This document shows positions 44,752 to 53,554 of a DNA stretch of 64,000 nucleotides, one piece after another. Positions within the stretch are counted from its first letter, which is position 1. The number at the start of each line of letters is the position of its first letter. The position numbers and the translations under genes were made by a program. The notes beneath the pieces were generated by a model, which was given only the letters and a program-made list of their open reading frames with translations, ran no database searches and was not told the DNA's origin. The stretch is from Nocardioides carbamazepini (lineage in GTDB: Bacteria > Actinomycetota > Actinomycetes > Propionibacteriales > Nocardioidaceae), in the NCBI RefSeq assembly GCF_024614185.1, contig NZ_JAHTLF010000016.1, positions 992,001 to 1,056,000 on the forward strand, read 5' to 3'.

Positions 44752-45555
44752 TCAACCGGAGGAGTCGGTGAAGCGCTTCCTCACCGAGGTCGGCGAGATC
44801 AGGACGTCGATCTGGTCGCTGGGATAGATCTGGGCGACGAGCAGGTGCCGCAGCGCGATCTTGCGAGCCGCCTCCGAGTCCCCGTCCGCGATGGCGTCGA
44901 TCAGCTCACGGTGCTCGTCGAGCGCCTTGAGGCGCTCGGCGCGAGGGATGTCCACGGTATCGGCGGCGCGGTGTGCCCAGGCCGCCTCGTGCGAGCTCCA
45001 CAGTGACTCCAAGGCCCCGGCCAGCATCACGAGTGACTGGTTGCCGCACAGGTCGACGAGGGTCTCGTGGAACATCCGGGAGAGCGCGGTCACCTCGACG
45101 AGGTTGTCGACGACCTTGATCGCGCGCTCGTGGAGCCGGGTCAGGATGGGGACGATCTCCTGCATCCGGTCCGCGCGGCCGGCGCATGCCGCGGCACAAG
45201 CGGGCTCGACCTCGCGTAGCGCCTGGGCGACGTCGGCGATGCTGACGCCCTTGCCGGCGAGTGCCATGCCGAGGCTGTAGGCGACGTGCTCTGCGTCGGG
45301 GCGATGGACGACGGCCCCGCCGATGGCGCCGCGCCGGACGGTGATCAGCCCCTCCGCCTCGAGCACGCGCATCGCCTCTCGGAAGGTCGGCTTGCTCACC
45401 GAGTAGTGACCGCGCAGCGACTCCTCCACGGCGAGCTCCGTGGCCTCTGCCAGGTCGCCCACGAGGAGCCGGGTCCGCAGGTCGTCCGCGATCTGCTCGG
45501 CAAGGCGCGCGAAGCGGACGCCCCCGGCGGGTGCCGGATTGCCTTGAGGGGTCAT
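44752..45555 (-). CDS. GntR-family regulator (FCD), paralogue A
   Basis: A 267-residue regulator. Winged helix: RFARLAEQIADDLRTRLLVGDLAEATELAVEESLRGHYSVSKPTFREAMRVLEAEGLITVRRGAIGG. The FCD domain has a metal-type His set (SRMFHETLVDLCGNQS, LDEHRELIDAI, LRHLLVAQ). The ATG follows AGAGGAAG. It is strikingly similar to the regulator at 56010 over the whole length, so the two are recent paralogues. It is divergent from the acyl-CoA synthetase and probably controls it. Confidence 0.9.
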   Translation of the reverse strand: MTPQGNPAPAGGVRFARLAEQIADDLRTRLLVGDLAEATELAVEESLRGHYSVSKPTFREAMRVLEAEGLITVRRGAIGGAVVHRPDAEHVAYSLGMALAGKGVSIADVAQALREVEPACAAACAGRADRMQEIVPILTRLHERAIKVVDNLVEVTALSRMFHETLVDLCGNQSLVMLAGALESLWSSHEAAWAHRAADTVDIPRAERLKALDEHRELIDAIADGDSEAARKIALRHLLVAQIYPSDQIDVLISPTSVRKRFTDSSG

Positions 45556-45875
45556 GGCTTCCTCTCTAGGGGTCGGCACCGTGGTCGACCCGAGCGTCGT
45601 ACCGGCTGACGGTACGACGACGCGCGGTACTCCGCATGGATTGTCGGGGTCATCGTGCCCGAAGTCGGCCACGGCGGCCCAGAAGGGCCGGTGGCGGATC
45701 GGGGCGACGGCTCCGCCGACGACAGAATCATGTGGATGATTCTGGGGGAGCCAAGTGCCGAAGGAAGGGAGATTGCCGGCCGCTGTCCGCCTGAAACCGC
45801 GGTTTGAGGCGCCGTTCCTGGATCCATGGTCGAATCACGATTGACCGAGGTCACTAGAAGATCTAGAATATTCGC
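45556..45875. other. Divergent control region with hairpin and operator motif
   Basis: A 320-bp spacer. A 10-bp-stem hairpin (CGTCGTACCG 45595-45604 with 45610-45619) lies close to the GntR start, possibly in its leader. The 3' end holds the acyl-CoA-synthetase promoter and the GAAGATCTA motif. No gene is convincing in either direction. Confidence 0.6.
45841..45869 (+). promoter_or_regulatory. Acyl-CoA synthetase promoter with overlapping operator motif
   Basis: TTGACC (45841-45846) and TAGAAT (45864-45869) are 17 bp apart, the best promoter in the window. The predicted first base is near the A of the ATG at 45876, so the mRNA should be leaderless. GAAGATCTA at 45857-45865 and the flanking imperfect palindrome CTAGAAGATCTAG (45854-45866) overlap the -10 and are placed for repression. 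Confidence 0.65.
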
Positions 45876-47492
45876 ATGAGTCTGATCGATCCGCAGCTCG
45901 CCGCGGAGTACCGCCGCCAGGGCTGGTGGAGCGATGACACGGTCAGTGCGGCCGTCGCCCGCAACGCCGTCCGGTGGCCGGAGCGACCCGCCTGGACGAG
46001 CGAGGGCGCATCACTGTCCTGGGCGCGCTTCGACGCCGAGGCGACCGCGCTCGCGCGGGTCCTCGCCGGTGCTGGGGTCGGCACCGGCGATCGGGTGGCG
46101 GTCTGCATGCCGGACGGGATCGAGATCCACGTCGCCTTCGTCGCGATCGAGCGGCTCGGCGCCACCATCGTCGGCCTCGGCGGCAAGGCCGGGGTGCGCG
46201 AGATCGCCCACCTGTTGGGTCGCAGCGACTGCCGGGTGCTCCTCACGTTGCCCAGGTACGACGCCCGGCCCGCTGCCGAGCTCGTCGCCGACCTCGCGGC
46301 CCGGGGGATCGCGCCGCAGCACCTCGTGGTCGAGGTGCAGGACGGGCGGACCGCGATCCGTGCCGCCGGGCCGGCGGCGCCGGCCGAGCGGCTGCCCGAC
46401 ATCGTCCCGGACCCCGACGCGCTCTACCTGATCAACTCGACCTCGGGCACCACCGGACTGCCGAAGGCGGTGCTGCACACCCAGAACCGCTGGCACTACT
46501 TCCACACGCGGGCGGTCGCCAACGGCGAGCTCCGGGAGGGCGAGGTGATGCTGTCGATCGTCCCCGCGCCCTTCGGGTTCGGGCTGTGGACGTCCCACGT
46601 CACGCCGGCCAAGCTCGGTGCGCACACGGTGGTGATGCCCCGGTTCAGCGCGCTCGCCGCCGCCCGGGCGATCCAGGAGCACCGGGTCACCGTGCTGTGC
46701 TGCGTGAGCACCCAGTTCATCATGATGCTCGCCGAGACGGCCCTCGACGAGTTCGACCTCAGCTCCCTGCGGGTGGTCTTCACCGGCGGCGAGGCGGTGC
46801 CGGAGGCCAAGGCGCGCGAGTTCGAGGAGCGGACCGGCGCTCGGATCCTGCAGTTCTACGGCTCCAACGAGACCGGTCTGCTGAGCGGTACGACGACCGC
46901 GGACCCGTTGCGGAAGCGGCTGCGGACGGCGGGCCGGATCGTCCCGGAGATGAACGTGCGGCTCTACGACGGGCCGACGGAGGTGACGTCCTCGGGGCGC
47001 GGGCAGCCGGCCTGCCGTGGTCCGGCCCTCTCGCTGGGCTACCTCGGCGACGAGGAGGCGAACGCCTCGCTGTTCACGCCCGACGGCTGGATGCTCATGG
47101 GCGACATCTGCGAGGTCGACGAGGACGGCTACCTCAGTGTGGTCGGCCGGATCTCCGAGTTCGTCGTCCGCGGAGGCAAGAACATCCCGCTGGCGGTCGT
47201 CGAGAACGATGCGCTCGGCCATCCTGCGATCCGCCATGCCGCGGCGGTGCCGATGCCCGACCCGGTCCTGGGGGAGCGGGTGTGCCTCTTCGCCGAGCTG
47301 CACCCCGGCCACGAGCTCCGGCTCGATGACCTCGTCGACCACCTCGCACGTCAGGGCGTGTCGAGGGAGCTCTTCCCGGAGCGCCTCGAGGTCGTGCCGG
47401 AGCTGCCGCGCTCCAGCGGCGCGAAGGTCGCCAAGGGCGAGCTGCGCCGCCGCATCGTGCAGATCCGCGAGCGCGAGCCCGCCCCCCGATGA
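45876..47492 (+). CDS. AMP-forming acyl-CoA synthetase (ANL superfamily)
   Basis: A 538-residue adenylate-forming enzyme that activates a carboxylic acid to its CoA thioester. P-loop LINSTSGTTGLPKAVLHT (about 190), QFYGSNETGLL, GDICEVDEDGYLSVVGRISEFVVRGGKNI and the C-terminal SSGAKVAKGELRRR with the catalytic Lys. Length is usual for the family. There is no ribosome site before the ATG, and the promoter places the mRNA start at the ATG, so translation is probably leaderless. The acid is unknown. First gene of the island operon. Confidence 0.92.
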   Translation: MSLIDPQLAAEYRRQGWWSDDTVSAAVARNAVRWPERPAWTSEGASLSWARFDAEATALARVLAGAGVGTGDRVAVCMPDGIEIHVAFVAIERLGATIVGLGGKAGVREIAHLLGRSDCRVLLTLPRYDARPAAELVADLAARGIAPQHLVVEVQDGRTAIRAAGPAAPAERLPDIVPDPDALYLINSTSGTTGLPKAVLHTQNRWHYFHTRAVANGELREGEVMLSIVPAPFGFGLWTSHVTPAKLGAHTVVMPRFSALAAARAIQEHRVTVLCCVSTQFIMMLAETALDEFDLSSLRVVFTGGEAVPEAKAREFEERTGARILQFYGSNETGLLSGTTTADPLRKRLRTAGRIVPEMNVRLYDGPTEVTSSGRGQPACRGPALSLGYLGDEEANASLFTPDGWMLMGDICEVDEDGYLSVVGRISEFVVRGGKNIPLAVVENDALGHPAIRHAAAVPMPDPVLGERVCLFAELHPGHELRLDDLVDHLARQGVSRELFPERLEVVPELPRSSGAKVAKGELRRRIVQIREREPAPR

Positions 47493-47527
47493 GTTTTCCG
47501 TCCATGCCCGAAACAGGAGGAACAACG

Positions 47528-48331
47528 ATGTCCGCTGTCGTCGTCGAGAGCCATGACGACCCGCAAGCGCCCCGCCAGGGCGGCCTCGACGTGTGGGCCC
47601 CGTCGGTGCTGCCACCCGTCAGTCGCGGTCCGCTCACCGACGAGCAGACCCTCGCGGCCGCCTTCCGGGTGCTGGCCCGTGAGGGGTTCTCGGAGAACAT
47701 GGCGGGGCACATCACCTGGCAGCGCCCGGGAGAGACCGAGATGCTGGTCAACCCGTGGGGCCTGTGGTGGGAGGAGGTGAGCGCCTCCGACATCTGCGCC
47801 GTCGACGAGGAGGCCCGCGTGGTGCGGGGCCGGTGGGACGTCACGCCGGCCATCCACATCCACACCGAGCTCCACCGCGCGCGCCAGGACGCCCGGGTCG
47901 TGGTCCACAACCACCCCTACCACGTCTGCGTGCTGGCCGCGCTCGGCCGCCTGCCCGAGCTGGTCCACCAGACCGGCTCGATGTACCTCGACGACATGGT
48001 CCTCGTGGAGGAGTACGGCGGCGAGATCGACACCCCGCTGCGCGCCCAGGAGCTCGCCGAGCAGATCGGTGACGCCAAGGTCGCGGTGCTCGCCAGCCAC
48101 GGCGTGATCGTCACCGGCGCCGACCCGGTGGAGGCGACCTACCGCGCCGCCTCGTTCGAGCGCGCCTGCCGGCTGGCGTACGACGTCCTGGTCACCGGGG
48201 CCCCGCCGCTGGAGCTGCCGCGGTCGGCGATGATCGGCATGAAGGCCTCGCTCCTCGAGCGAGCCGCGGAGGTCTACTGGGGCGGTGCCGTGCGCAGCCT
48301 GTTGCGCGCCGAGCCCGACGTGCTGGCTTGA
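47528..48331 (+). CDS. Class II aldolase/adducin-family protein
   Basis: A 267-residue metal-dependent aldolase-fold protein. Zinc ligands are seen in IHIHTELHRARQDARVVVHNHPYH, and the third His region is LASHGVIVTGAD. Substrate-phosphate-binding features of sugar-phosphate aldolases are not obvious. It may be an aldolase, a decarboxylase or an unusual hydratase. An ATG with AGGAGG (47515-47520) is preferred to an in-frame ATG 13 codons upstream. It lies 35 bp behind the synthetase. Confidence 0.85.
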   Translation: MSAVVVESHDDPQAPRQGGLDVWAPSVLPPVSRGPLTDEQTLAAAFRVLAREGFSENMAGHITWQRPGETEMLVNPWGLWWEEVSASDICAVDEEARVVRGRWDVTPAIHIHTELHRARQDARVVVHNHPYHVCVLAALGRLPELVHQTGSMYLDDMVLVEEYGGEIDTPLRAQELAEQIGDAKVAVLASHGVIVTGADPVEATYRAASFERACRLAYDVLVTGAPPLELPRSAMIGMKASLLERAAEVYWGGAVRSLLRAEPDVLA

Positions 48332-48341
48332 GGCTGGATCG

Positions 48342-49337
48342 GTGAGCGTCGCGCGTCCGCGCGTCGTGGTGGCCGAGGATCCCGGGCTGCTCGAGCCGGG
48401 GATCCGGGCGGCCCAGCTCGACCGCCTGGCCCGGGAGCTCCCGGGCTGGCAGGTCGACGACGCGGAGGCGGTCGGCCGCAGCGCCGCCTACCCCTGGGCG
48501 GACGTCCGCGCGCTGAGCTGCCTGACCCTTCCGGCGGTCGAACCAGGGCGGCTGACCGGCCTGAGGTACGTGCAGGCCGTCAGCACGGGCGTCGAGCACC
48601 TGCCGGTCGCGGAGCTGGCGGCGGCGGGCGTCCGGGTGTGCAATGCCGCGGGCACCGCGGCCGGCGAGATCGCCGAGTTCGTGCTGGCCCGGATCCTGGC
48701 GGACGCCAAGCGGCTGGCGCAGGCGCGAGGCGCGCAGGCCGAGCGGACGTGGCGGCCCGTCTACGGCGAGGGCCTGCGCGGTGCCGAGCTGCTGCTGGTC
48801 GGGTTCGGCGCGATCAACCGCGCGGTCGCCGACCTGGCAGGCGCCTTCGGCATGACCGTCCGCGTGGCCCGCCGGACGCCGGCCGGGCTCCTGCCGCCCG
48901 GCGTGGTCGAGCAGCGCGGGCTCGACGCCCTCGCCGACCTGCTGGCCGGCGCCCGCTACGTCGTCTGCGCGCTGCCCGGCGTACCGGACACCGCGCAGCT
49001 GCTCGACGCGTCGGCGATCGACGCGCTCGCCGACGGGGCGCTGCTGGTCAATGTCGGGCGCGGCAGCGTCCTCGACGAGACCGCGTTGGCGGCGGCCTGC
49101 GCGTCCGGCCGGATCCGGGCGGCGCTGGACGTCGTCGCCGTCGAGCCGCTGCCGCGGTCGAGTCCGCTGTGGGGTACGCCGGGCATCGCGATCTCGGCAC
49201 ACTGCGCCAGCGTCCCGGGGCGCGCGCTCGCCCGGGCCGGCGACCTCTTCGCCGCGAACCTGCGCCGTCTTCTCGACGGCGTGCCTCTCATCAACCAGGT
49301 CGCCGGTCCTGTCGGCGCAGTCGAGGAGCTCTCATGA
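48342..49337 (+). CDS. D-2-hydroxyacid dehydrogenase family protein
   Basis: A 331-residue NAD(P)-dependent dehydrogenase. LLVGFGAINRAVADLAGAFGM is the Rossmann motif (about 150), VNVGRGSVLDETALAAA the conserved catalytic-domain block with Arg before it, and AISAHCAS has the likely catalytic His. It reversibly converts a 2-oxo acid to a 2-hydroxy acid. GTG start lies 10 bases after the aldolase stop. The stop overlaps the next ATG (ATGA). Confidence 0.87.
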   Translation: MSVARPRVVVAEDPGLLEPGIRAAQLDRLARELPGWQVDDAEAVGRSAAYPWADVRALSCLTLPAVEPGRLTGLRYVQAVSTGVEHLPVAELAAAGVRVCNAAGTAAGEIAEFVLARILADAKRLAQARGAQAERTWRPVYGEGLRGAELLLVGFGAINRAVADLAGAFGMTVRVARRTPAGLLPPGVVEQRGLDALADLLAGARYVVCALPGVPDTAQLLDASAIDALADGALLVNVGRGSVLDETALAAACASGRIRAALDVVAVEPLPRSSPLWGTPGIAISAHCASVPGRALARAGDLFAANLRRLLDGVPLINQVAGPVGAVEELS

Positions 49338-49846
49338 CGACGTCCCCCAGCGGTGTGGAGGCCTACCGGCTCGGCCGGACCTATGAGGTGATGCCGATCC
49401 CGATGGTGCCCGATCGCTGCGTCGAGGTGCCCGCGGGCGTGCTCACCTTCATCGTGGAGTCCCGCAACCTGTCCGACGAGGCGATCAACGCGAACGCCCT
49501 CGTCCGCGGTCGTCCGGACCAGACGGTGGAGACCGGCATCGACGACGGAGGTGCCTGCGTCCACGTCGTCGGCACGGCGGACGGGTTGGAGTGGCTGCGC
49601 TTCGACTGCTTCGACAACGAGCCCCACTACCACTACGTGCGCCATCGGGAGCAGGCCAACCAGGTGGTCCGGTTCGACCAGTTCGCCGAGGGCGACCCGC
49701 AGGCGTGGACCCTGGCGCGGCTGCGCGCGCATCTCCCGGCGATGCTGCGCTATGCCGGGGCGGCCGACCTCGCGGAGGCGGTGGCCGCGGCCGACCTGAC
49801 GGCGGCGGTCGACGAGGTGGCGGCCGTGCTCGACCGGCTTGCCTGA
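49334..49846 (+). CDS. Unrecognised 170-residue protein
   Basis: A soluble 170-residue protein with no signal peptide. Aromatic and histidine-rich core (LEWLRFDCFDNEPHYHYVRHREQANQVVRFDQFAEGD), so it could bind metal, and a C-terminal helical tail (ARLRAHLPAMLRYAGAADLAEAVAAADLTAAVDEVAAVL). I do not recognise the family. The ATG overlaps the stop of the 2-hydroxyacid dehydrogenase, so it is translated with it and likely works in the same pathway. An AT-rich control region follows. Confidence 0.6.
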   Translation: MTTSPSGVEAYRLGRTYEVMPIPMVPDRCVEVPAGVLTFIVESRNLSDEAINANALVRGRPDQTVETGIDDGGACVHVVGTADGLEWLRFDCFDNEPHYHYVRHREQANQVVRFDQFAEGDPQAWTLARLRAHLPAMLRYAGAADLAEAVAAADLTAAVDEVAAVLDRLA

Positions 49847-50090
49847 ATGATTTTTCTTTTGGAACTTTAGATAGAAATTTTCGGGCAATGTAGACCAGAG
49901 TGACCGGTACAAGGCGAAAAAACCTTTAAAAGATCCACTGGATCTGTTGCTTTCGCGATTCGAAAAGTCCTACTCTCGGGACGTGGCGCCCGTCACAGCG
50001 TGACGAGGCGCCGGCCGGGCCCGCGACCATTCCGGGGCGGTCATCGACGACCACTGCGCCGCGGCGCAGGACACACAGAAGGGTGGACAC
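49847..50090. promoter_or_regulatory. AT-rich control region of the peptide-type ABC operon
   Basis: A 244-bp spacer, its first ~130 bp strongly AT-rich for this genome. AGATCCACTGGATCT (49931-49945; 6-bp arms) lies just before a -35-like TTGCTT (49947-49952) and a -10-like TACTCT (49971-49976), 18 bp apart. The expected leader then folds: GGCGCCCGTCAC (49985-49996) pairs with GTGACG and GGCGCC (50000-50005, 50007-50012) with one bulged A. It may be an attenuator or an mRNA stabiliser. Confidence 0.6.
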
Positions 50091-51701
50091 GTGACGCGCA
50101 GACTTGGAGTGAGCCGGGTGACGAGGCGGGCGAGGCGGGCGGCGCTGGCGGTCGCCACCGTCGGACTCCTGATGCCGCTGGCAGCGTGCGGCTCGGGCGC
50201 GACGAAGGACGCCGACGGCGGCGGCCCGACCGCGGATCCGTCGACGTACGACCGGGAGGCCACCATCAGGGTCGGCACGCCCTCCCCGTTCTCGGCCCTC
50301 GACCCGGCCAAGCAGGCCAACATCGGCGAGAACACCTACACCTTCCTGATCTACGACAGCTTGACCCAGATGGACGCGAGCTACCAGGTGCAGCCGATGC
50401 TCGCCACGTCGTGGGAGTTCGCCGCGGACGGGTCCAGCCTGACCCTGAAGCTCCGCGACGACGTCACCTTCAACGACGGCGCGCCGTTCGACGCCGAGGT
50501 CGTGAAGACGAACATCGAGCGCGGCAAGACGATGGAGGGCAGCAGCCTCGTCGCGGCGCTGGCGCCGATCGACCAGGTCGTGGTCGAAGATCCGCACACC
50601 GTCCGTCTCGACCTGGTGCCCGGTCTCGGCGCCGACCTGCCGGCCACCTTCGCTCTCAACGCCGGGATGATGGTCAGCCCCAAGGCGCTCGCCGAGCGGG
50701 CCGACGAGCTCGCCCTCGACCCCGGCACCGCCGGGTCCGGCCCCTATGTCCCGGTGGAGGTCAAGACCGGCGAGCAGGTGACCTTCGAGCGCAGCGACGA
50801 CTACTGGAACGAGGACACGGCGTACGCCGCCACGCTGGTCGTCCGCACGGTGGCCGACCAGGCCGCCCGCCTCAACGGCGTGCAGACCGGCGCCCTCGAC
50901 GTGGCCCAGATCTCCGGGTCCGCGCCCGTCCAGGAGGCGCTCGCCCTGGTGGAGCGGGGAGCCGTGCAGGGCGACAAGATCGCCCAGATCACTCCGGTGG
51001 TCCTGATGGTCAACGCCGAGCGCGGTGACCTGGCCAAGCCCGAGGTGCGCGAGGCGATCGGCCTCGCGGTCAACCGCACCGAGATCGTCGAGGGCCTGTT
51101 CTCCGGCAACGCGAGCCCCGCGACCCAGTTCTACCCGGAGGACTACTGGGCGGCCGATCCCGACCTTGCCGCCCCGGAGCTCGACATCGATGCCGCCAAG
51201 GCGCTCGTGGAGCAGGCCGGTGGCGCCGAGATCACCATCGCCGCGGCCACCGGAAGCACGGCCGAGCCCGTGGCCCAGGCGCTGCAGACCCAGCTCGGGG
51301 CGGTCGGGATCGAGGTCGACCTGCAGTCCATCCCGTTCGCGCAGATCGACGAGATGTACCGGCGCGGCGAGCTCGACGCCCAGGTCGTCAACGCCTCCCC
51401 GGCCCCCGACCCCGCCTCGACCCTCACCTACTACGTGACCGACGGCTTCGCCGCGGCGCGTGGCTTCGGCGACGTCCTCGGCACGCTGCCGGCCGAGGCC
51501 GCCGACCCGACGAAGTCCCTCGACGAACGGGCGGCGAAGTACCAGGAGATCTGGAAGGTGATGGCGGACAACGACATGTGGACGCCGATCGTGCGCAGCG
51601 AGCAGGTCTGGGTCCGCTCGGACAAGATCGCCAACGTCCCGAACCTGCCGTGGGTGCGCAGCGGCTTCCCGAGCTACCGCGACATCGCGATGGTCAAGTG
51701 A
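50091..51701 (+). CDS. Peptide/nickel-type ABC transporter substrate-binding lipoprotein
   Basis: A 536-residue lipoprotein of the DppA/OppA (SBP_bac_5) family. Signal peptide with MPLAACGSG lipobox (Cys 33). The body has YDSLTQMDASYQVQPMLATSWEF, LTLKLRDDVTFNDGAPFDAEVVKTNIER and GSGPYVPVEVKTGEQVTFERSDDYWN. GTG start after a GAAGGG site. It begins the five-gene importer set. The family covers peptides, nickel and various organic solutes; the island context suggests a small organic compound. Confidence 0.92.
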   Translation: MTRRLGVSRVTRRARRAALAVATVGLLMPLAACGSGATKDADGGGPTADPSTYDREATIRVGTPSPFSALDPAKQANIGENTYTFLIYDSLTQMDASYQVQPMLATSWEFAADGSSLTLKLRDDVTFNDGAPFDAEVVKTNIERGKTMEGSSLVAALAPIDQVVVEDPHTVRLDLVPGLGADLPATFALNAGMMVSPKALAERADELALDPGTAGSGPYVPVEVKTGEQVTFERSDDYWNEDTAYAATLVVRTVADQAARLNGVQTGALDVAQISGSAPVQEALALVERGAVQGDKIAQITPVVLMVNAERGDLAKPEVREAIGLAVNRTEIVEGLFSGNASPATQFYPEDYWAADPDLAAPELDIDAAKALVEQAGGAEITIAAATGSTAEPVAQALQTQLGAVGIEVDLQSIPFAQIDEMYRRGELDAQVVNASPAPDPASTLTYYVTDGFAAARGFGDVLGTLPAEAADPTKSLDERAAKYQEIWKVMADNDMWTPIVRSEQVWVRSDKIANVPNLPWVRSGFPSYRDIAMVK

Positions 51702-51731
51702 TCGGGCTCGCGTCGAGGAGTTGAGTCGCCG

Positions 51732-52673
51732 ATGACCCGTTATGCCCTGCGCCGGCTCGCTGTCGCGCTGCCGATCCTGGTGGCGGTGACCTTCTGCGTG
51801 TTCGTGCTCGTCGACCTCGCGCCCGGCGACCCCGCTGCGGCGATCGCCGGCGAGCACCCCACGGCGGAGCGGATCGCCGAGATCCGGGCGAGCCTCGGCC
51901 TCGACGAGCCCCTGCTCCAGCGGTACGGCTCATGGCTGCTCGACGCGCTCCAGGCCAACCTGGGCTCGTCCCTGGCCAACGGGCAGGCGGTCACCGATGC
52001 CATCGGTGACCGCCTGCCGGCGACGCTCTCCCTCGTCGTGGTCGCCATGCTCATCACCCTGGTCGTCGGGCTGGCGGCCGGCCTGGTCGCCGCTCTCCAG
52101 CACGGCCGGGCGGCGGACCGGGCGATCACGGCGATGGCGTCGGCGGCCATCGCGCTCCCGCCGTTCTGGGTGGCCCTGGTCCTGGTCATGCTGTTCTCGG
52201 TGCAGGCGCGGTGGCTGCCCGCCATCGGCTACCAGCCGCTCTCGGCGGGCCTGTGGCCGTGGCTGTCCCACCTGATCCTGCCGGCGGCGGCCCTGTCACT
52301 GCTGCCGATGGCCGAGGTCGCCCTGCAGTTCCGCCAGGCGATGGTCACGGTGCTGCGGCAGGACTACATCACCAACGCCGAGGCGCGCGGCCTGACCCGG
52401 CCCCGGGTGCTCGGCAAGCATGCCGCGAAGAACGCCGCCGTCCCGGTCACCACCGTCTTCGCCTACCGCTTCGCCCAGGTGCTCGGCGGGACCGTGGCGA
52501 TCGAGAGCGTCTTCGACCTCCCGGGCATCGGCCGGCTCGCCGTGACCAGTGTGCTCAACCGCGACATCCCGGTGCTGCTGGGGCTGGTCGCGTTCACCAC
52601 GCTGATCGTCCTGGTCATCAACCTCCTGGTCGACATCTCCTACGGCTACTTCAACCCCAAGGTCCGCACATGA
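51732..52673 (+). CDS. Peptide-type ABC transporter permease (DppB-like)
   Basis: A 313-residue inner-membrane permease with six predicted helices. The N-terminal RYALRRLAVALPILVAVTFCVFVLVDLAPGDPA and the EAR-type loop TNAEARGLTRPRVLGKHAAKNAAVPV are diagnostic of BPD_transp_1 DppB-like subunits. GAGGAG (51716-51721) precedes the ATG. The stop overlaps the next ATG. Confidence 0.93.
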   Translation: MTRYALRRLAVALPILVAVTFCVFVLVDLAPGDPAAAIAGEHPTAERIAEIRASLGLDEPLLQRYGSWLLDALQANLGSSLANGQAVTDAIGDRLPATLSLVVVAMLITLVVGLAAGLVAALQHGRAADRAITAMASAAIALPPFWVALVLVMLFSVQARWLPAIGYQPLSAGLWPWLSHLILPAAALSLLPMAEVALQFRQAMVTVLRQDYITNAEARGLTRPRVLGKHAAKNAAVPVTTVFAYRFAQVLGGTVAIESVFDLPGIGRLAVTSVLNRDIPVLLGLVAFTTLIVLVINLLVDISYGYFNPKVRT

Positions 52674-53554
52674 GCCAGACGTCAGCGCCGTCGCGGCCGC
52701 GCTCCGGGAGGCTGGGGCGGGCGTCCGCGGTCGCCCGCCGGGAGCCGCTGGCGACCTTCGCCCTCCTCTATCTGATCCTGATCGTCCTGGGTGCGGTGCT
52801 GGCACCGCTCCTCGCGACGCACGATCCTGACGCCCAGCAGCTGATGCAGCGCTTCCAGCCCTGGTCGGGCGAGCATTGGTTCGGCACCGACGACTACGGC
52901 AGGGACGTGTTCAGCCGGCTCGTCTACGGCTCGCGGGTCACCCTCCAGGCCGCCCTGGTGGCGGTGGGGGTGAGTGTGCTGATCGGCGTCCCCGCGGGCC
53001 TGCTGGCCGGGTTCCGCCGCGGCTTCCTCGATGCCGCGCTGTCGCGCGTGTTCGACGGCCTGATGAGCATCCCCGGGCTGATCCTCGCGCTCACCATCGT
53101 CGCGGTCCTGGGGCCGGGGCTGACCAAGGCGATGACCGCAGTGGGGCTGATCTTCGCTCCGCAGTTCTTCCGGGTCACCCGTGCGGCGACCCACGAGGTC
53201 ATGGGGGAGACCTATATCGAGTCGTCGATCGCCATCGGCTGCGCACCGGCCCGGGTCGTCCTGCGGCACGTGCTGCCCAACGTGGTCCCGGCGATCCTGG
53301 TCCAGGTCTCGGTCGCGCTCGGCGTCGCGGTCAGTGCCGAGGCCAGCCTGAGCTTCCTGGGGCTGGGCGTCGAGGCGCCCACGGCGAGCTGGGGGTCGAT
53401 GCTGAGCACGGCGGCCCAGACGATGACGCTGGCGCCCAACCTGGTCTGGCTGCCGGGGCTCCTCATCTTCACCGTCGTCTTGTCCTTCACCCTGCTGGGT
53501 GAGGGGATCCGCAGGTCGCTCGCCGCGACCGGAAGGAAGGCCGTCGATGAGTGA
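52670..53554 (+). CDS. Peptide-type ABC transporter permease (DppC-like)
   Basis: A 294-residue permease. HWFGTDDYGRDVFSRLVYGSRVTL near residue 70 and YIESSIAIGCAPARVVLRHVLPNVVPAI are DppC hallmarks; SFLGLGVEAPTASWGSML follows. The ATG overlaps the DppB-like stop (ATGA), and the gene overlaps the ATPase start by 8 bases. It pairs with the preceding permease. Confidence 0.93.
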   Translation: MSQTSAPSRPRSGRLGRASAVARREPLATFALLYLILIVLGAVLAPLLATHDPDAQQLMQRFQPWSGEHWFGTDDYGRDVFSRLVYGSRVTLQAALVAVGVSVLIGVPAGLLAGFRRGFLDAALSRVFDGLMSIPGLILALTIVAVLGPGLTKAMTAVGLIFAPQFFRVTRAATHEVMGETYIESSIAIGCAPARVVLRHVLPNVVPAILVQVSVALGVAVSAEASLSFLGLGVEAPTASWGSMLSTAAQTMTLAPNLVWLPGLLIFTVVLSFTLLGEGIRRSLAATGRKAVDE

